Part shown: positions 1 to 8,394 of the stretch, piece after piece
How the letters are laid out: each line of letters begins with the position of its first letter
How positions within the stretch are numbered: the first letter of the stretch is position 1
Origin: Pseudomonadota bacterium
Lineage (GTDB): Bacteria; Myxococcota_A; UBA796; GCA-2862545
Length of the DNA stretch: 64,000 nucleotides
Assembly: GCA_947505245.1 (NCBI GenBank)
Contig: CANNIZ010000014.1
Span: 1-64,000, forward strand
Direction: 5' to 3'
The notes under the pieces: model-generated
Database searches by the model: none
Seen by the model: the letters and a program-made list of their open reading frames with translations, nothing else
Told to the model about the DNA's origin: nothing
Program-made: the position numbers and the translations under genes

Positions 1-825
1 GACGTAGCGCTCATTCGACGACGCCCCGCCGGGACAGTGCCGTGCGGAGTTCGCGAGGGCGCCCGGCAACAGCGGCAACGCTCCGAACGTGAACACGAGC
101 CGGACGCCGCTTCCGCGCGCCATCTCCCAAGCGTGCCCCGCGAGGCCGTTTCCGGTGATGTCCGTGCAGGCGTGGACCGCGAAGCGACGCCCCACCGCGG
201 CCGCGTCCCGGTTCAGGCGCGCCATCGACGCGATGGCTACCAACAGGGCGTCTTCGGGGATCGCGTCGCGCTTACGCGCGGTGGTGAGGATGCCTGTGCC
301 GAGCGGCTTCGTGAGGACCAGCCCGTCACCCGGCTGAGCGCCTGAATTCTGCCAGATCCGCTCGGGGTGGACGAGGCCGGTCACGCTCATGCCGTAAAAC
401 GGCTCAGGCGCCTTTACGGTGTGCCCGCCGACGAGCATCCCGCCGGACTCAGCGAGCTTGTCCGCCCCGCCCAGGAGGATGGCCGCGATCACCTCCGTCG
501 TGAGCACCTTGTCGGGCACCCCGAGGATGTTCATCGCGCACAACACGTCACCACCCATCGCATAGACATCAGACAGCGCGTTGGCAGCCGCGATCTGGCC
601 GTACATGTAGGGGTCGTCGACCACGGGGGTGAAGAAATCCAACGTCTGGACGAGCGCGCGGTCGCGATCCAACGCCACCACCCCCGCGTCGTCGGCCTTT
701 TCGAAGCCGACGATCAGGCGAGGGTCACGTGGCCGCGCGAGCAGCGGAGCCACGGCGGGGCCCAGAACCTCCGGGCCGAGCTTGCTGGCTCAACCGGCGG
801 CTTTGACGAGCGCTGTAAGGCGCAT
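1..825 (-). CDS. selD: selenide, water dikinase, selenocysteine-containing (C-terminus cut by window edge)
   Basis: Makes selenophosphate from selenide and ATP, the selenium donor for selenocysteine and 2-selenouridine. It begins at ATG 825 behind a strong GGAGGG site. Codon 12 is an in-frame TGA (792-790) inside KAAG-U-ASK, exactly where this family has its catalytic Cys or Sec, so I read it as selenocysteine and not as a stop. The reading then stays open to base 1 (275 codons of an expected ~345) with the family motifs in order: DFFTPVVDDPYMYGQIAAAN, NALSDVYAMGGD, GGHTVKAPEPFYGMSVTG, TKPLGTGI and CTDITGNGLAGHAWEMA. It lies 55 nt downstream of the acyl-CoA-dehydrogenase-like gene and may be the last gene of the long minus-strand operon. 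No selA, selB or selC is visible in this window. Identity is certain; Sec insertion is inferred from family and hairpin. Confidence 0.93.
759..777 (-). promoter_or_regulatory. SECIS-like hairpin in selD
   Basis: Directly after the in-frame UGA the mRNA can fold a five-base-pair GC stem (GGCCC with GGGCC) closing a nine-base loop GGAGGUUCU. Bacterial SECIS elements are short hairpins just 3' of the UGA with a GGU-type apical loop that SelB recognises. The distance here (15 nt from the UGA codon to the stem base) and the loop content fit. The match was made by eye. Confidence 0.6.
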
Positions 826-880
826 GAACCCTCCACCGGCACGGTAACTGATGGGCCGGTCCCTGCGCGAACTCCGCCGT

Positions 881-1744
881 TCAGGCCCGGGCGTTGCGAC
901 GCCGGGCATCGCGGGCGCTTGATGCAACCTGCAGCAGGCGTCGATCGCGCGCCCACGCGGCCGACGACGCTGGATCGACCCGATCCCACGGAAACGAGTT
1001 GATGAAGTCGTGCACGAGATCGATGAATCCCGCGACCGCGCGGTGCGTGACCTTGTCGTCCGGGGACCGCGACGCGAGGGATGCCCCGGCCGCGATCAGC
1101 GCGAGCGCCCGTTCGAGCGCGTCATCGAGGCCCGCTCGCCGCGCGAGCCGCAGCGTCCATCCGAGCAGCGCGAGGTGCACGTGGACGTCTTCGATGGTGC
1201 GAAACGGCCGCACGAAGTCCGTCCACCCATCGCCGGGGAGCGCGACCCCAGGCGCGTCGTCGAACTCGGCGTTCGCGTGGTCGACCTCGGGTACGAACGA
1301 CAAGGCGGGTCCTGGCGTGATGCGCACCCCAGGGTCGCGCGCGTCGACGTTGACGAGCACGAGTCGGTGGCGGTCGCCGTCCCGACCTGCGGAGGCGAGC
1401 ACGAGCAGCGTGTCGGCGTGGGCGCCGAGCGTGACAAACCCTTTGTGACCCCGCACGCGGCCTTCGACGTACGTCGTCGCGATGCGCGCCGGATGCACCG
1501 GCGGCCGGTCCTCCGTCGCACACAGCGCCGCGAGGCCTGCGTTCGGTGCGAAGCGCGAGGTCGCCGCGAAGTAGCCAGCTGCAAAGGCCCAGGAAGGGCG
1601 GTCTGCGTGCAGGCCACCGAGCACGGCGTCGGCGAATGGATCTCCGTGGGCCGTTCGCGACGCCTTCCACGCCGACACATCGTCGATCGAGGTTTGGGAG
1701 AGCGGCTCGCTCGCCAGGCGCTCGAGTACGTCTTCGTCAGGCAC
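881..1744 (-). CDS. acyl-CoA dehydrogenase-like protein
   Basis: A 287-residue protein starting at GTG 1744, overlapping the end of pheT by 8 nt. The middle resembles the beta-domain of acyl-CoA dehydrogenases: an ALCATED segment (CATE/CVTE-type substrate-domain motif) is followed by EGRVRGHKGFVTLGAHADTL and LVLAS. The tail (WARDRRLLQVASSAR) resembles the helical C-terminus where these enzymes pack FAD. It is shorter than a standard ACAD (~380 residues), mainly through a reduced N-terminal helical domain, so substrate and activity cannot be predicted. It sits between pheT and selD in the same tightly packed strand. The family call is moderately sure; a non-catalytic or flavin-monooxygenase-like member is possible. 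Confidence 0.6.
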   Translation of the reverse strand: MPDEDVLERLASEPLSQTSIDDVSAWKASRTAHGDPFADAVLGGLHADRPSWAFAAGYFAATSRFAPNAGLAALCATEDRPPVHPARIATTYVEGRVRGHKGFVTLGAHADTLLVLASAGRDGDRHRLVLVNVDARDPGVRITPGPALSFVPEVDHANAEFDDAPGVALPGDGWTDFVRPFRTIEDVHVHLALLGWTLRLARRAGLDDALERALALIAAGASLASRSPDDKVTHRAVAGFIDLVHDFINSFPWDRVDPASSAAWARDRRLLQVASSARDARRRNARA

Positions 1745-3806
1745 GCAGGCTCACGCCCTGCGCCCCGAACCGCTCGTGTACCGCCTGGATCAGCGAAGCG
1801 ACGAGCTCGTTGAGCTCCTCAGCCGTCGGCGTCCGCTCCGGCGCGAACGCGAGGGTGTACGTGATCGTGCGCACGGGCTTTCCGTCCTGCTCGTGGGCGA
1901 ACGAGTCCGCGACGCCAACGCTCGCGACGCCCGGTCCCGTCGCCAACACGGCGGCCACGTCCGCGGCCGCGAAGCGATGGGGCAACGTAAACGCGAGATC
2001 GCGCGTCACGACCTGGACCTCGGGCGGCTCCACGAACGGCGCCGGAGCGCCAGCCCGCAACAGCGCGTCCTGATCGAGTTGCAGGTACACGGGACGCTCG
2101 CGCTTGATCTTGAAGCCCGTGAGCACCGTCGGGTGGACCTCACCGAGCACGCCGACGACCTGGTCACCGAGGCGCACGGCCGCCTGGCGGTTTGGATGCA
2201 GCAGCGACGCCAGCGAATGCGTCGGGTCTGGTGCACCGACGGTGAGCGCGAGCCCGAGTTCGACCGCGATCTCGGCCACCAGGCCCACCGCCAGGTGCAC
2301 GTCCGCGACGCGATCGTCGTGGGCCCACGACGCTCCGGGAGCAGCGCCGCACGCGATCGCCCACAACGTCTTTCGCTCGTCGGGGGCCGTGCCCTCGCCT
2401 CGCGGGTGGAACGTGCGCGTCCATTCGAAGGCGCGGATCGCCTTGGTGTGCAACCGCAGGTTGACCGCGACGGCGTCGACCGCCTGGGCGAGCGTGTTGT
2501 TCTTCAGCAGCGAGTAGCCGCGATCGATCGCGTTGTCGGTCTCGACGTGGGACCACAGGGCGTGCCCCTCGGACAGCCCGAGCCGTTCCCGCACGTCGCG
2601 CGCATAGAAGCCGTCGGTGAACACCTCGAAGAACCCATTGCCGACGAGCACCTCGTCGACGCGATCCTTCGCCTGCTCGGACGCCGACGGCTGCGAGCCC
2701 ATCGCGACCGGCGGCAGGCCCTCGGCCGTGGCGTTGTAGCCAATCGACTTCGCGAGCTCTTCGGCGAGATCCGCGAAGTTCTCGACGTCCCACAGGCGAT
2801 GCGTGGGGACCCGCACGGAGAGCGCGTCGCCGTCCTCGACCACGGCGAAGCCATACCGCCGCAGGCGATCGGCGGCTTCGGTGGCCGTCAGCGGGTGGTC
2901 GAGGAACAGGCCGAGCGCGCGGGCCGATACGGTGATGACGCGGGCGGGGTCTCGCCATTGGCCGATCACGCCAGTCGTTCCGACGCGCTTCCACCCGTGC
3001 CGCTCGAGCAGGTGCACGACGCGCCCAGCGCCGACGAGCGGAGCCGAAGGATCGCCGCCGCGCTCGAAGCGGGCCGAGCTGTCGGTGTGCACGTTGAGCC
3101 CGCGCGCAGCCTTGCGCACGGCGACGGGATCGAACGTCGCGGACTCGAGCAGAATGCGCTTCGTCGCGGCGGTGGTCTTCGACTCCTCGCACCCGATCAC
3201 ACCGGCGATCGCGAGCACCTTGCTGCGGTCGGCGATCACGAGCGCGCCGAGCGGCAGGGTGACCGGCTCCTTGGCGAACAGCGGCCACGCCTTCTCGCCG
3301 GGCTTCGCGACGCGGATGATCACCGCACCATCGATGCAGTCCGCGTCGAACGCGTGGGTTGGCTGACCAAACTCGAGGTTCGCGACGTTGGTTGCGTCGA
3401 CGGGGGCCGACACCGCCTCCTGGCCCGACGCGAGGATCGGGAGCAACTCCTCGGGATCGAGCTCTGAGGTGCTGCCGGACCGTTCGAGCAGGGTCGCGGT
3501 GTACGTGAGGAGTAGCTCGCCGGCCTCGTCGATCAGCTCGACCGGAGGCGGGCCGACGACGAGCGACGCGACCTCGGGCAGGCAAACGCCGCCGGCGGTG
3601 CGCCCGCGGACCTCGGTAGCGAGGCCCGCGTAGCCGTGGTGGTCGCCGCGGTTCGCGAGCAATTCGAGCGTGAAGCAGGTGCCGAACGCTGCGTCCGCGT
3701 GGACGCGTTTGACCTCGAGACCGAGGTCGTCGAACAACACGCGGACCTCGCGCGGGTCGGCGGGCAGCGCGACGAACTGGCGCAGACGATCGACGGAGAT
3801 CTTCAT
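1737..3806 (-). CDS. pheT: phenylalanine--tRNA ligase beta subunit, short form lacking the tRNA-binding OB domain
   Basis: Beta chain of the alpha2-beta2 synthetase that charges tRNA-Phe and edits mischarged Tyr. It starts at ATG 3806, overlapping the pheS stop by ATGA. It is 689 residues, against about 800 in the family. The N-terminal helix (MKISVDRLRQFV...LGLEVKRV) jumps at about residue 38 straight to the segment FTLELLANRGDHHGYAGLA that normally follows the EMAP-II/OB-fold domain, so about 110 residues are absent. The remaining order is normal: B3/4 editing region (LEFGQPTHAFDAD, ~144-156), HTDSSARFERGGDP (~240-253), B5, the catalytic-like core, and a C-terminal FDX-ACB domain (VQVVTRDLAFTLP onward). 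The deletion is in frame with no sign of decay, so the gene is presumably functional. Confidence 0.95.
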   Translation of the reverse strand: MKISVDRLRQFVALPADPREVRVLFDDLGLEVKRVHADAAFGTCFTLELLANRGDHHGYAGLATEVRGRTAGGVCLPEVASLVVGPPPVELIDEAGELLLTYTATLLERSGSTSELDPEELLPILASGQEAVSAPVDATNVANLEFGQPTHAFDADCIDGAVIIRVAKPGEKAWPLFAKEPVTLPLGALVIADRSKVLAIAGVIGCEESKTTAATKRILLESATFDPVAVRKAARGLNVHTDSSARFERGGDPSAPLVGAGRVVHLLERHGWKRVGTTGVIGQWRDPARVITVSARALGLFLDHPLTATEAADRLRRYGFAVVEDGDALSVRVPTHRLWDVENFADLAEELAKSIGYNATAEGLPPVAMGSQPSASEQAKDRVDEVLVGNGFFEVFTDGFYARDVRERLGLSEGHALWSHVETDNAIDRGYSLLKNNTLAQAVDAVAVNLRLHTKAIRAFEWTRTFHPRGEGTAPDERKTLWAIACGAAPGASWAHDDRVADVHLAVGLVAEIAVELGLALTVGAPDPTHSLASLLHPNRQAAVRLGDQVVGVLGEVHPTVLTGFKIKRERPVYLQLDQDALLRAGAPAPFVEPPEVQVVTRDLAFTLPHRFAAADVAAVLATGPGVASVGVADSFAHEQDGKPVRTITYTLAFAPERTPTAEELNELVASLIQAVHERFGAQGVSLRA

Positions 3807-4837
3807 CGGGCACCCCGCAGGGCCGCGTGGACGCGGAGGTCGGTCTCGTACAGCGAGCGGATCTTGTGCACACCCGCGGCCTGAGCCGCCATGCGAGCGG
3901 TGCCGAGGCCGAACGCGATGCCGCTCACCTCGGCGGGGTCGTAGCCGAACTCGCGGAACACGTTCGGGTGCACCATGCCCGCGCCCAGGATCGTTACCCA
4001 GCCGGCGCCGTGGCACGCGTCGCAGCCCGCCGTGTCGCACACCGTGCAGGCGAGGTCCACGCCGACGGAAGGCTCCGTGTACGGGTAGAACTTTGGCTTG
4101 AACCGGACGCGATGATCGCCGTACAGCGACTTCGCGACGAACGCGAGCACCCCCTTGAGGTGCGCGAACGTAAGGCCGCGATCGATCCAGATGCCCTCGA
4201 ATTGGTGGAACATCGCGAGGTGGGTCGCGTCGACCGCTTCGTTCCGGTACACGCGTCCCATCGACGCGACGCGGATCGGCAGCGGCGGCTTGCTCTGCAG
4301 CACGCGCGCCTGCACGGTCGTCGTGTGCGACCGCAACAGCAGTCCCCCAGACACCCAGAAAGTGTCCTGCATGTCGCGCGCGGGGTGGTGCTTCGGGATG
4401 TTGAGCGCGTCGAAGTTGTAGTACGCGGTCTCCACCTCAGGGCCGTCCACCACGGTGAACCCGAGCTGACGGAGCACCGCCAGACAACGCGCTTCGACGA
4501 CGGTGAGCGGATGACGGGCCCCGCGAAGCGGCGCCGTTCCAGGCATGGAAAGGTCCAGCCACTCGGCGTCCAGCCGCGCCGCGACGGCGGCCGCTTCCAC
4601 GATCGCCTTGTGGGCGTCGATCTCAGCGGTCGCGGCGGCCATCGCTTCATTGAAGCCCGCCGCGAACGACGGGCGCTGTTCGGCGGGAAGCTCTTTTAGC
4701 GACTTCAGCGCTTCCTTGAACGGGCTCGCTTTGCCGGCCCACGCGCGCCGAACGTCGTCTACGGCGTTTGGCGTGGTGGCTGCGGCGAGCTCGGCTCGGA
4801 AGCGGGTGAGCAGGGCGTTTGCGTCGGGGCGTTCCAT
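3803..4837 (-). CDS. pheS: phenylalanine--tRNA ligase alpha subunit
   Basis: Catalytic chain of PheRS, 344 residues, normal length. The first ~90 residues form the charged helical coiled-coil arm that binds tRNA. Class II motif 2 is visible (VYRNEAVDATHLAMFHQFEG), followed by a cysteine-containing insert (CTVCDTAGCDACHGAG, ~280-295) and motif 3 (AFGLGTARMA). The insert spaces four Cys like a small zinc knuckle, seen in some PheS proteins. ATG 4837 is supported by AGAGGAG four bases upstream. The 5' end lies inside the 3' end of crtZ (79 nt overlap) and the gene is coupled to pheT by ATGA. I see no separate promoter between crtZ and pheS, so expression may depend partly on the carotenoid operon. 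Confidence 0.97.
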   Translation of the reverse strand: MERPDANALLTRFRAELAAATTPNAVDDVRRAWAGKASPFKEALKSLKELPAEQRPSFAAGFNEAMAAATAEIDAHKAIVEAAAVAARLDAEWLDLSMPGTAPLRGARHPLTVVEARCLAVLRQLGFTVVDGPEVETAYYNFDALNIPKHHPARDMQDTFWVSGGLLLRSHTTTVQARVLQSKPPLPIRVASMGRVYRNEAVDATHLAMFHQFEGIWIDRGLTFAHLKGVLAFVAKSLYGDHRVRFKPKFYPYTEPSVGVDLACTVCDTAGCDACHGAGWVTILGAGMVHPNVFREFGYDPAEVSGIAFGLGTARMAAQAAGVHKIRSLYETDLRVHAALRGAR

Positions 4838-5301
4838 GGCTCCTCTTCGGGGGAGGAGCTAACGCGCGGAGCGAAGGTCGGCGCGAACATGCCGTAGGGC
4901 TCCGCGTTCGTGCCGTGATGGACGAGGTGCGCGCGGCGGATGCGCTCGAAGTACGCGAACCGACGCAGCCCGCCAAGCGGAAGCCGCCCGTGGATGAACC
5001 CGTCGTGGACGAGGAAGTAGGCGAGGCCGAACGCGGTCGCGCCGACGCCGATCCCGAACCCGACGTGGAACACAGCATGGCCGTTGACCAACATTCCAAG
5101 GCTGCCGAGAAAACACAGCAGCGCAGCGGGCGGCGCGTGCGACGCCGACAGCAGATCGTTCGAATTCAACGCGCGGTTGCCGGGCCGGTGGTGCGGCTCG
5201 TGCCACGCCCACAGCGGGCCGTGCCACAGCCGCTCGTGGACGAAAGACGCCCACAGCTCGAGGCCCAACGCAGTTGCCAGCGCGAACAGGAGCACGATCA
5301 T
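4759..5301 (-). CDS. crtZ: beta-carotene 3-hydroxylase (CrtZ-type fatty-acid-hydroxylase fold)
   Basis: Diiron membrane hydroxylase that turns beta-carotene into zeaxanthin. ATG 5301 overlaps the photolyase stop by ATGA. The protein is 180 residues with hydrophobic segments at 1-15 and ~60-100 and the His clusters of the family: HERLWHGPLWAWHEPHH, LVHDGFIHGRLP and RAHLVHHGT. The family part ends near GMFAPTF; the final ~33 residues are rich in Pro/Ser/Glu and are encoded by DNA that is also the start of pheS in another frame. This tail looks like a run-on extension after loss of an earlier stop. A general sterol-desaturase-like protein is the alternative, but the crt context and the HDGFIHGR motif favour CrtZ. 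Confidence 0.88.
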   Translation of the reverse strand: MIVLLFALATALGLELWASFVHERLWHGPLWAWHEPHHRPGNRALNSNDLLSASHAPPAALLCFLGSLGMLVNGHAVFHVGFGIGVGATAFGLAYFLVHDGFIHGRLPLGGLRRFAYFERIRRAHLVHHGTNAEPYGMFAPTFAPRVSSSPEEEPWNAPTQTPCSPASEPSSPQPPRQTP

Positions 5302-6683
5302 GCCCAACGCTCCAGGTAGTGGCCGAGGTGGACCTTCTTGCGCGTCGATGCCGACGACATCATCCGCACGACGCCGAACACGGGCTGGCGTGGCCACGGG
5401 CGATCGTAGCGACCAAAACACCACGCGATTCCCGCGTAGGAGCACGGGTCGCGGCCGTCGATCGCGTAGCGGTTGTTCAGCTCGACGAGCGTCGCAAACG
5501 CGTCGCGCGGGTCCTCCGACCAGGCGAGCACACGTTTTCCCCACAACATGCGCAGGTAGTTGTGGATCTTTCCCTCGCTGCGCAGCTGCCGTTGGGCCGC
5601 GTTCCAGATCGGGTCGTGGGTGGCCGCGGCGTCGAGGGTGGCGAGGTCGTAGATGGCCTCGCGCGGCGTGGGCACCTCGCGTTCGAGCGACTCGCGGGCC
5701 CACGCAGGAAGCCCTTCGTACACGAACGCGAGCGGGTTGCGCGCGGCGGTGTGGAACGCGAGCTCCCGCCAGGTGACGAGCTCGTCGAGGAAGGTCGAAG
5801 CCTCGGTCGACACACCGAAGGGCTCGGTTTCGCCGGGCGCTACGGCGCGCACCGCAGCGACGATCTCGTGCGCGCTGATCGCCCCGAAGTGAAGCCACGG
5901 CGACAGGCCGCTCGTCGCGTGTTCATCCGGGTGCCGACGCCCTTCGTCGTAGCGCGCGAGGCGACCGACAAAGTCTTCCAGCACGAGACGACCCGCCGCA
6001 TGGCCGCCCGTGATCGGACACCGCGCCAGCTGCGCGATCGGCAGCGTCGAAAGATCGGTCGGGCCGTCGGGCCAGGTCGCGCGCACGTCTGCGGGCACCA
6101 CGACCCTCGGCAGGTCCAGTCCCGCGAGCGGATCGGCGCACGGCGAATCGTGGGCGAGCAGCTTCGGGAGGGCGCGGCGAAAGTCGAACGCGCGCTTGTA
6201 GTCTTTGTCGGCGGCCGCGAGCGGAACGAGCCCGTTGCCATCGACCACCTCGAGCCGCACGTCAAGACGCGCCCCAGCCGCCTCGACCATCGCGGGGTGG
6301 AACAGGCACGGCCACTCGTCGGTGACCACCACGGCGGCATGGTGCGCGAGCGCCTCGAGCAGCCCCCGCCCGGCCCCGACCGACGGCTCCACGTACGCGT
6401 GGTACGCGATCGGGCTCGACCCGTACCGCGCGCGCTGATCGGCCATGCCCTCGATCACGAACGCGTGCACCCGACGGCTCGCCCACGGACCGTCGACGCG
6501 TATCGCCTCGAGCACGACGAGGCCCTTCCCGAGCTCCTTCGCCCACGCGATCGCGCGGTCGAGCGCGAAGTTCGCGTGCGTCCGACGCGCCGCGATGCAC
6601 CAGTAGAGGACGAATTCGCGCTCGGCCCGCACGGGCGCGTCGTTCGAGACACGCAGGCGCAGAGCGTCGAACGCGGGTTTCAT
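5298..6683 (-). CDS. phr: class II CPD photolyase
   Basis: Flavoprotein that reverses UV cyclobutane pyrimidine dimers using blue light. 461 residues, full length, ATG 6683 overlapping the carH stop by ATGA. The N-terminal Rossmann part begins at about residue 22 (REFVLYWCIAARRTHANFAL). The C-terminal FAD-binding half shows the class II signatures HATSGLSPWLHFGAIS, LDELVTWRELAFH, EGKIHNYLRMLWGKRVLAW and ELNNRYAIDGRDPCSYAGIA. Together with CarH and the crt genes it makes a light-protection operon: quenching of singlet oxygen plus DNA repair under the same photoreceptor. Confidence 0.96.
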   Translation of the reverse strand: MKPAFDALRLRVSNDAPVRAEREFVLYWCIAARRTHANFALDRAIAWAKELGKGLVVLEAIRVDGPWASRRVHAFVIEGMADQRARYGSSPIAYHAYVEPSVGAGRGLLEALAHHAAVVVTDEWPCLFHPAMVEAAGARLDVRLEVVDGNGLVPLAAADKDYKRAFDFRRALPKLLAHDSPCADPLAGLDLPRVVVPADVRATWPDGPTDLSTLPIAQLARCPITGGHAAGRLVLEDFVGRLARYDEGRRHPDEHATSGLSPWLHFGAISAHEIVAAVRAVAPGETEPFGVSTEASTFLDELVTWRELAFHTAARNPLAFVYEGLPAWARESLEREVPTPREAIYDLATLDAAATHDPIWNAAQRQLRSEGKIHNYLRMLWGKRVLAWSEDPRDAFATLVELNNRYAIDGRDPCSYAGIAWCFGRYDRPWPRQPVFGVVRMMSSASTRKKVHLGHYLERWA

Positions 6684-7558
6684 TTCACTTCTGCGAGGGC
6701 CGCGAGACGACCTGCAGCCGCGCCGAACGTGGAAACGAGGACCAGATCGTCGGTCGACGACGCCTCGAGCCCCCGCACGGCCGGACCGCCGAGGAACACG
6801 ACGATGCTGGGGTCAACGGCCGAACGCAGGCGCGACGCGAGCGAGCGGACCTCCGCCTCCTCCATCGTGCGCATCACCGACACCGCGATCGCGCGCGGTC
6901 GAACCGTTCGAGCCATGCGCGCGAGCTCGGAGATCGGCAGGTCGGCGCCCAACCACGTCACGCGCCAACCCGACAACGCGAGCTTGACCGCCACGGCGAG
7001 CAGACCGAGCTCGTGCTGCTCACCAGGGGCCGTCGCACAGGCGATGCGAGGGCCATCCACCGGGCCGTTCCCGATCGCGTGCAGCATGCCGATCATGCGC
7101 TCGCGGCACCACGCCGAGAGAAAATGCTCCTGCGCGATCGTCATCCGACCACCGGCCCACTCCTCTCCCGCCCGCCACAACAGCGGCATGTACACCTGGT
7201 CCAGCGCTCGCTGGAACGACAGCTGATCGAGCTCAGGCGCCGCGCGCTGCGCGACCTCCGCGTCGAAGTTTCGCAGCGCGGAGAGCAGACGCTCCACGAG
7301 TGGCTCCGCGCTGGCGTCGGGAGCCACCGTCACGATCGCGGGCGCGGAGCGCGCAAGCGACACCGCCTCTCCGATCGGGTGGCCGAGATCGACCAGCCCC
7401 TTCAGCCGCTTGAGCACCGAAACGTCGGCGTCTGAGTACTCGCGGTAGCCGCTGTTCGTCCGCTCGGGATCGAGAATTGCGTACCGGCGCTCCCAGGCGA
7501 GCAGCGTCGCGCGCGGGATGCCGGTCATCGTCGAGACGGTCTTTACGCGGTAACCCAC
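6680..7558 (-). CDS. carH: CarH-type cobalamin-dependent MerR photoreceptor/repressor
   Basis: 292 residues from GTG 7558, chosen because GGGGAG lies 5 bases upstream and a MerR helix-turn-helix starts at once (VGYRVKTVSTMTGIPRATLL, AWERRYAILDPERTNSGYR). The middle four-helix-type region carries the Wx9EH signature (W134, E144, H145). The C-terminal cobalamin fold carries ExHxxG as GEQHELG with H182, the expected lower-axial ligand of adenosylcobalamin. In Thermus CarH the dark AdoCbl tetramer represses crt genes and light breaks the Co-C bond. Residue 135, next to the Trp, is Ala; as I recall Thermus CarH has His132 there, forming the bis-His light state. It is encoded inside the operon it should repress, overlapping crtB by 16 nt and phr by ATGA, giving feedback control. 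Confidence 0.92.
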   Translation of the reverse strand: MGYRVKTVSTMTGIPRATLLAWERRYAILDPERTNSGYREYSDADVSVLKRLKGLVDLGHPIGEAVSLARSAPAIVTVAPDASAEPLVERLLSALRNFDAEVAQRAAPELDQLSFQRALDQVYMPLLWRAGEEWAGGRMTIAQEHFLSAWCRERMIGMLHAIGNGPVDGPRIACATAPGEQHELGLLAVAVKLALSGWRVTWLGADLPISELARMARTVRPRAIAVSVMRTMEEAEVRSLASRLRSAVDPSIVVFLGGPAVRGLEASSTDDLVLVSTFGAAAGRLAALAEVK

Positions 7559-8394
7559 GTCGGCTCCCCATTGAACAAGCCGACGATCGCACCTTGCGCC
7601 GCGTGCCACAACCGGCCGAGCGGACTTACGACTGCGCGCTCCTGCAGCGCCAGCACGCCCTTCCGACGAACCACGCCGCCGATCGCTCGGTACACGCGGG
7701 ACGCGATGGCGATGCTGATCCGCGCGCGAAGCGGCAGGTACCGCAACCCGGCCTCGCCACGTCGGTAGTGGACGTCGGCGCGGTCGAGCAGCCGCAGCAC
7801 GACCCGGTGCACGCCATCAGGTCGAGCCCTGCCGGACACCACGAAGTCCGACAACACGCCCTCCTCCGCGAGCCAGGTCGCCGGCAGGTACACCCGGTCG
7901 TTCTTCGCGTCTTCACCGACATCGCGGGCGATGTTCGTGAGCTGCATCGCGAGCCCCAGCTCGGCGGCGGGCTCAGCCGCGCGCGGGTCGCGTGCCCCGA
8001 GCAGCGGCGCCATCATCAGCCCGACTGTCCCAGCGACAGCGTGGGCGTATCGGATGAGCGCAGCCTCGTCGGCGATCCGCACCGCGCCGACGTCGGAACC
8101 CACGCCGTCCAGCAGCTCCAACGCCGCCCCGACCGGCACGTTGCGCCGGTACACGATCTCGAGGAATGCGTTGATCAACGGCCTCGGAGCTTCGTGACCG
8201 AGCAGCTCTGCGCGCATCGCCGCGAGCTCGGCCGGGTCCTTGCGGTCGTCGATCGCGTCATCCGCGGCTCGACAGAAGGCGTACACGATCGCCGCGTCGT
8301 CACGCGCGTCGGCGGGCAGCGCCAGGCTCGCGAGCGCGAACGTGCGCCCGTGGGTGGCGAGCGACGCTCGCGCGGCCGCGATCGTGTCGCTCAC
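7543..8394 (-). CDS. crtB: phytoene/squalene synthase family, phytoene synthase
   Basis: Condenses two geranylgeranyl diphosphates to phytoene, the first committed carotenoid step. The start is GTG 8394, which overlaps the crtI stop by GTGA; 283 residues, a normal length for CrtB. Both Mg-binding aspartate motifs are present: FCRAADDAIDDRKD (~48-61) and LTNIARDVGEDAKNDRVYLP (~164-183). Longer upstream readings lack the family's start and lie inside crtI, so they were discarded. The 3' end overlaps carH. Confidence 0.95.
   Translation of the reverse strand: MSDTIAAARASLATHGRTFALASLALPADARDDAAIVYAFCRAADDAIDDRKDPAELAAMRAELLGHEAPRPLINAFLEIVYRRNVPVGAALELLDGVGSDVGAVRIADEAALIRYAHAVAGTVGLMMAPLLGARDPRAAEPAAELGLAMQLTNIARDVGEDAKNDRVYLPATWLAEEGVLSDFVVSGRARPDGVHRVVLRLLDRADVHYRRGEAGLRYLPLRARISIAIASRVYRAIGGVVRRKGVLALQERAVVSPLGRLWHAAQGAIVGLFNGEPTWVTA

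Noticed and set aside
1..825. selD as a pseudogene broken by a nonsense codon near its start
   Set aside because: The UGA is exactly at the Cys/Sec position, is followed by a SECIS-like hairpin, and the rest of the frame is intact and conserved.
1776..3467. Long antisense open frame opposite pheT
   Set aside because: Composition is Arg/Gly/Glu-rich typical of GC-rich antisense frames; no motif; the opposite strand is clearly pheT.
4759..5301. Sterol desaturase in place of CrtZ
   Set aside because: Length, HDGFIHGR and the crt gene context fit carotene hydroxylase better, though both share a fold.
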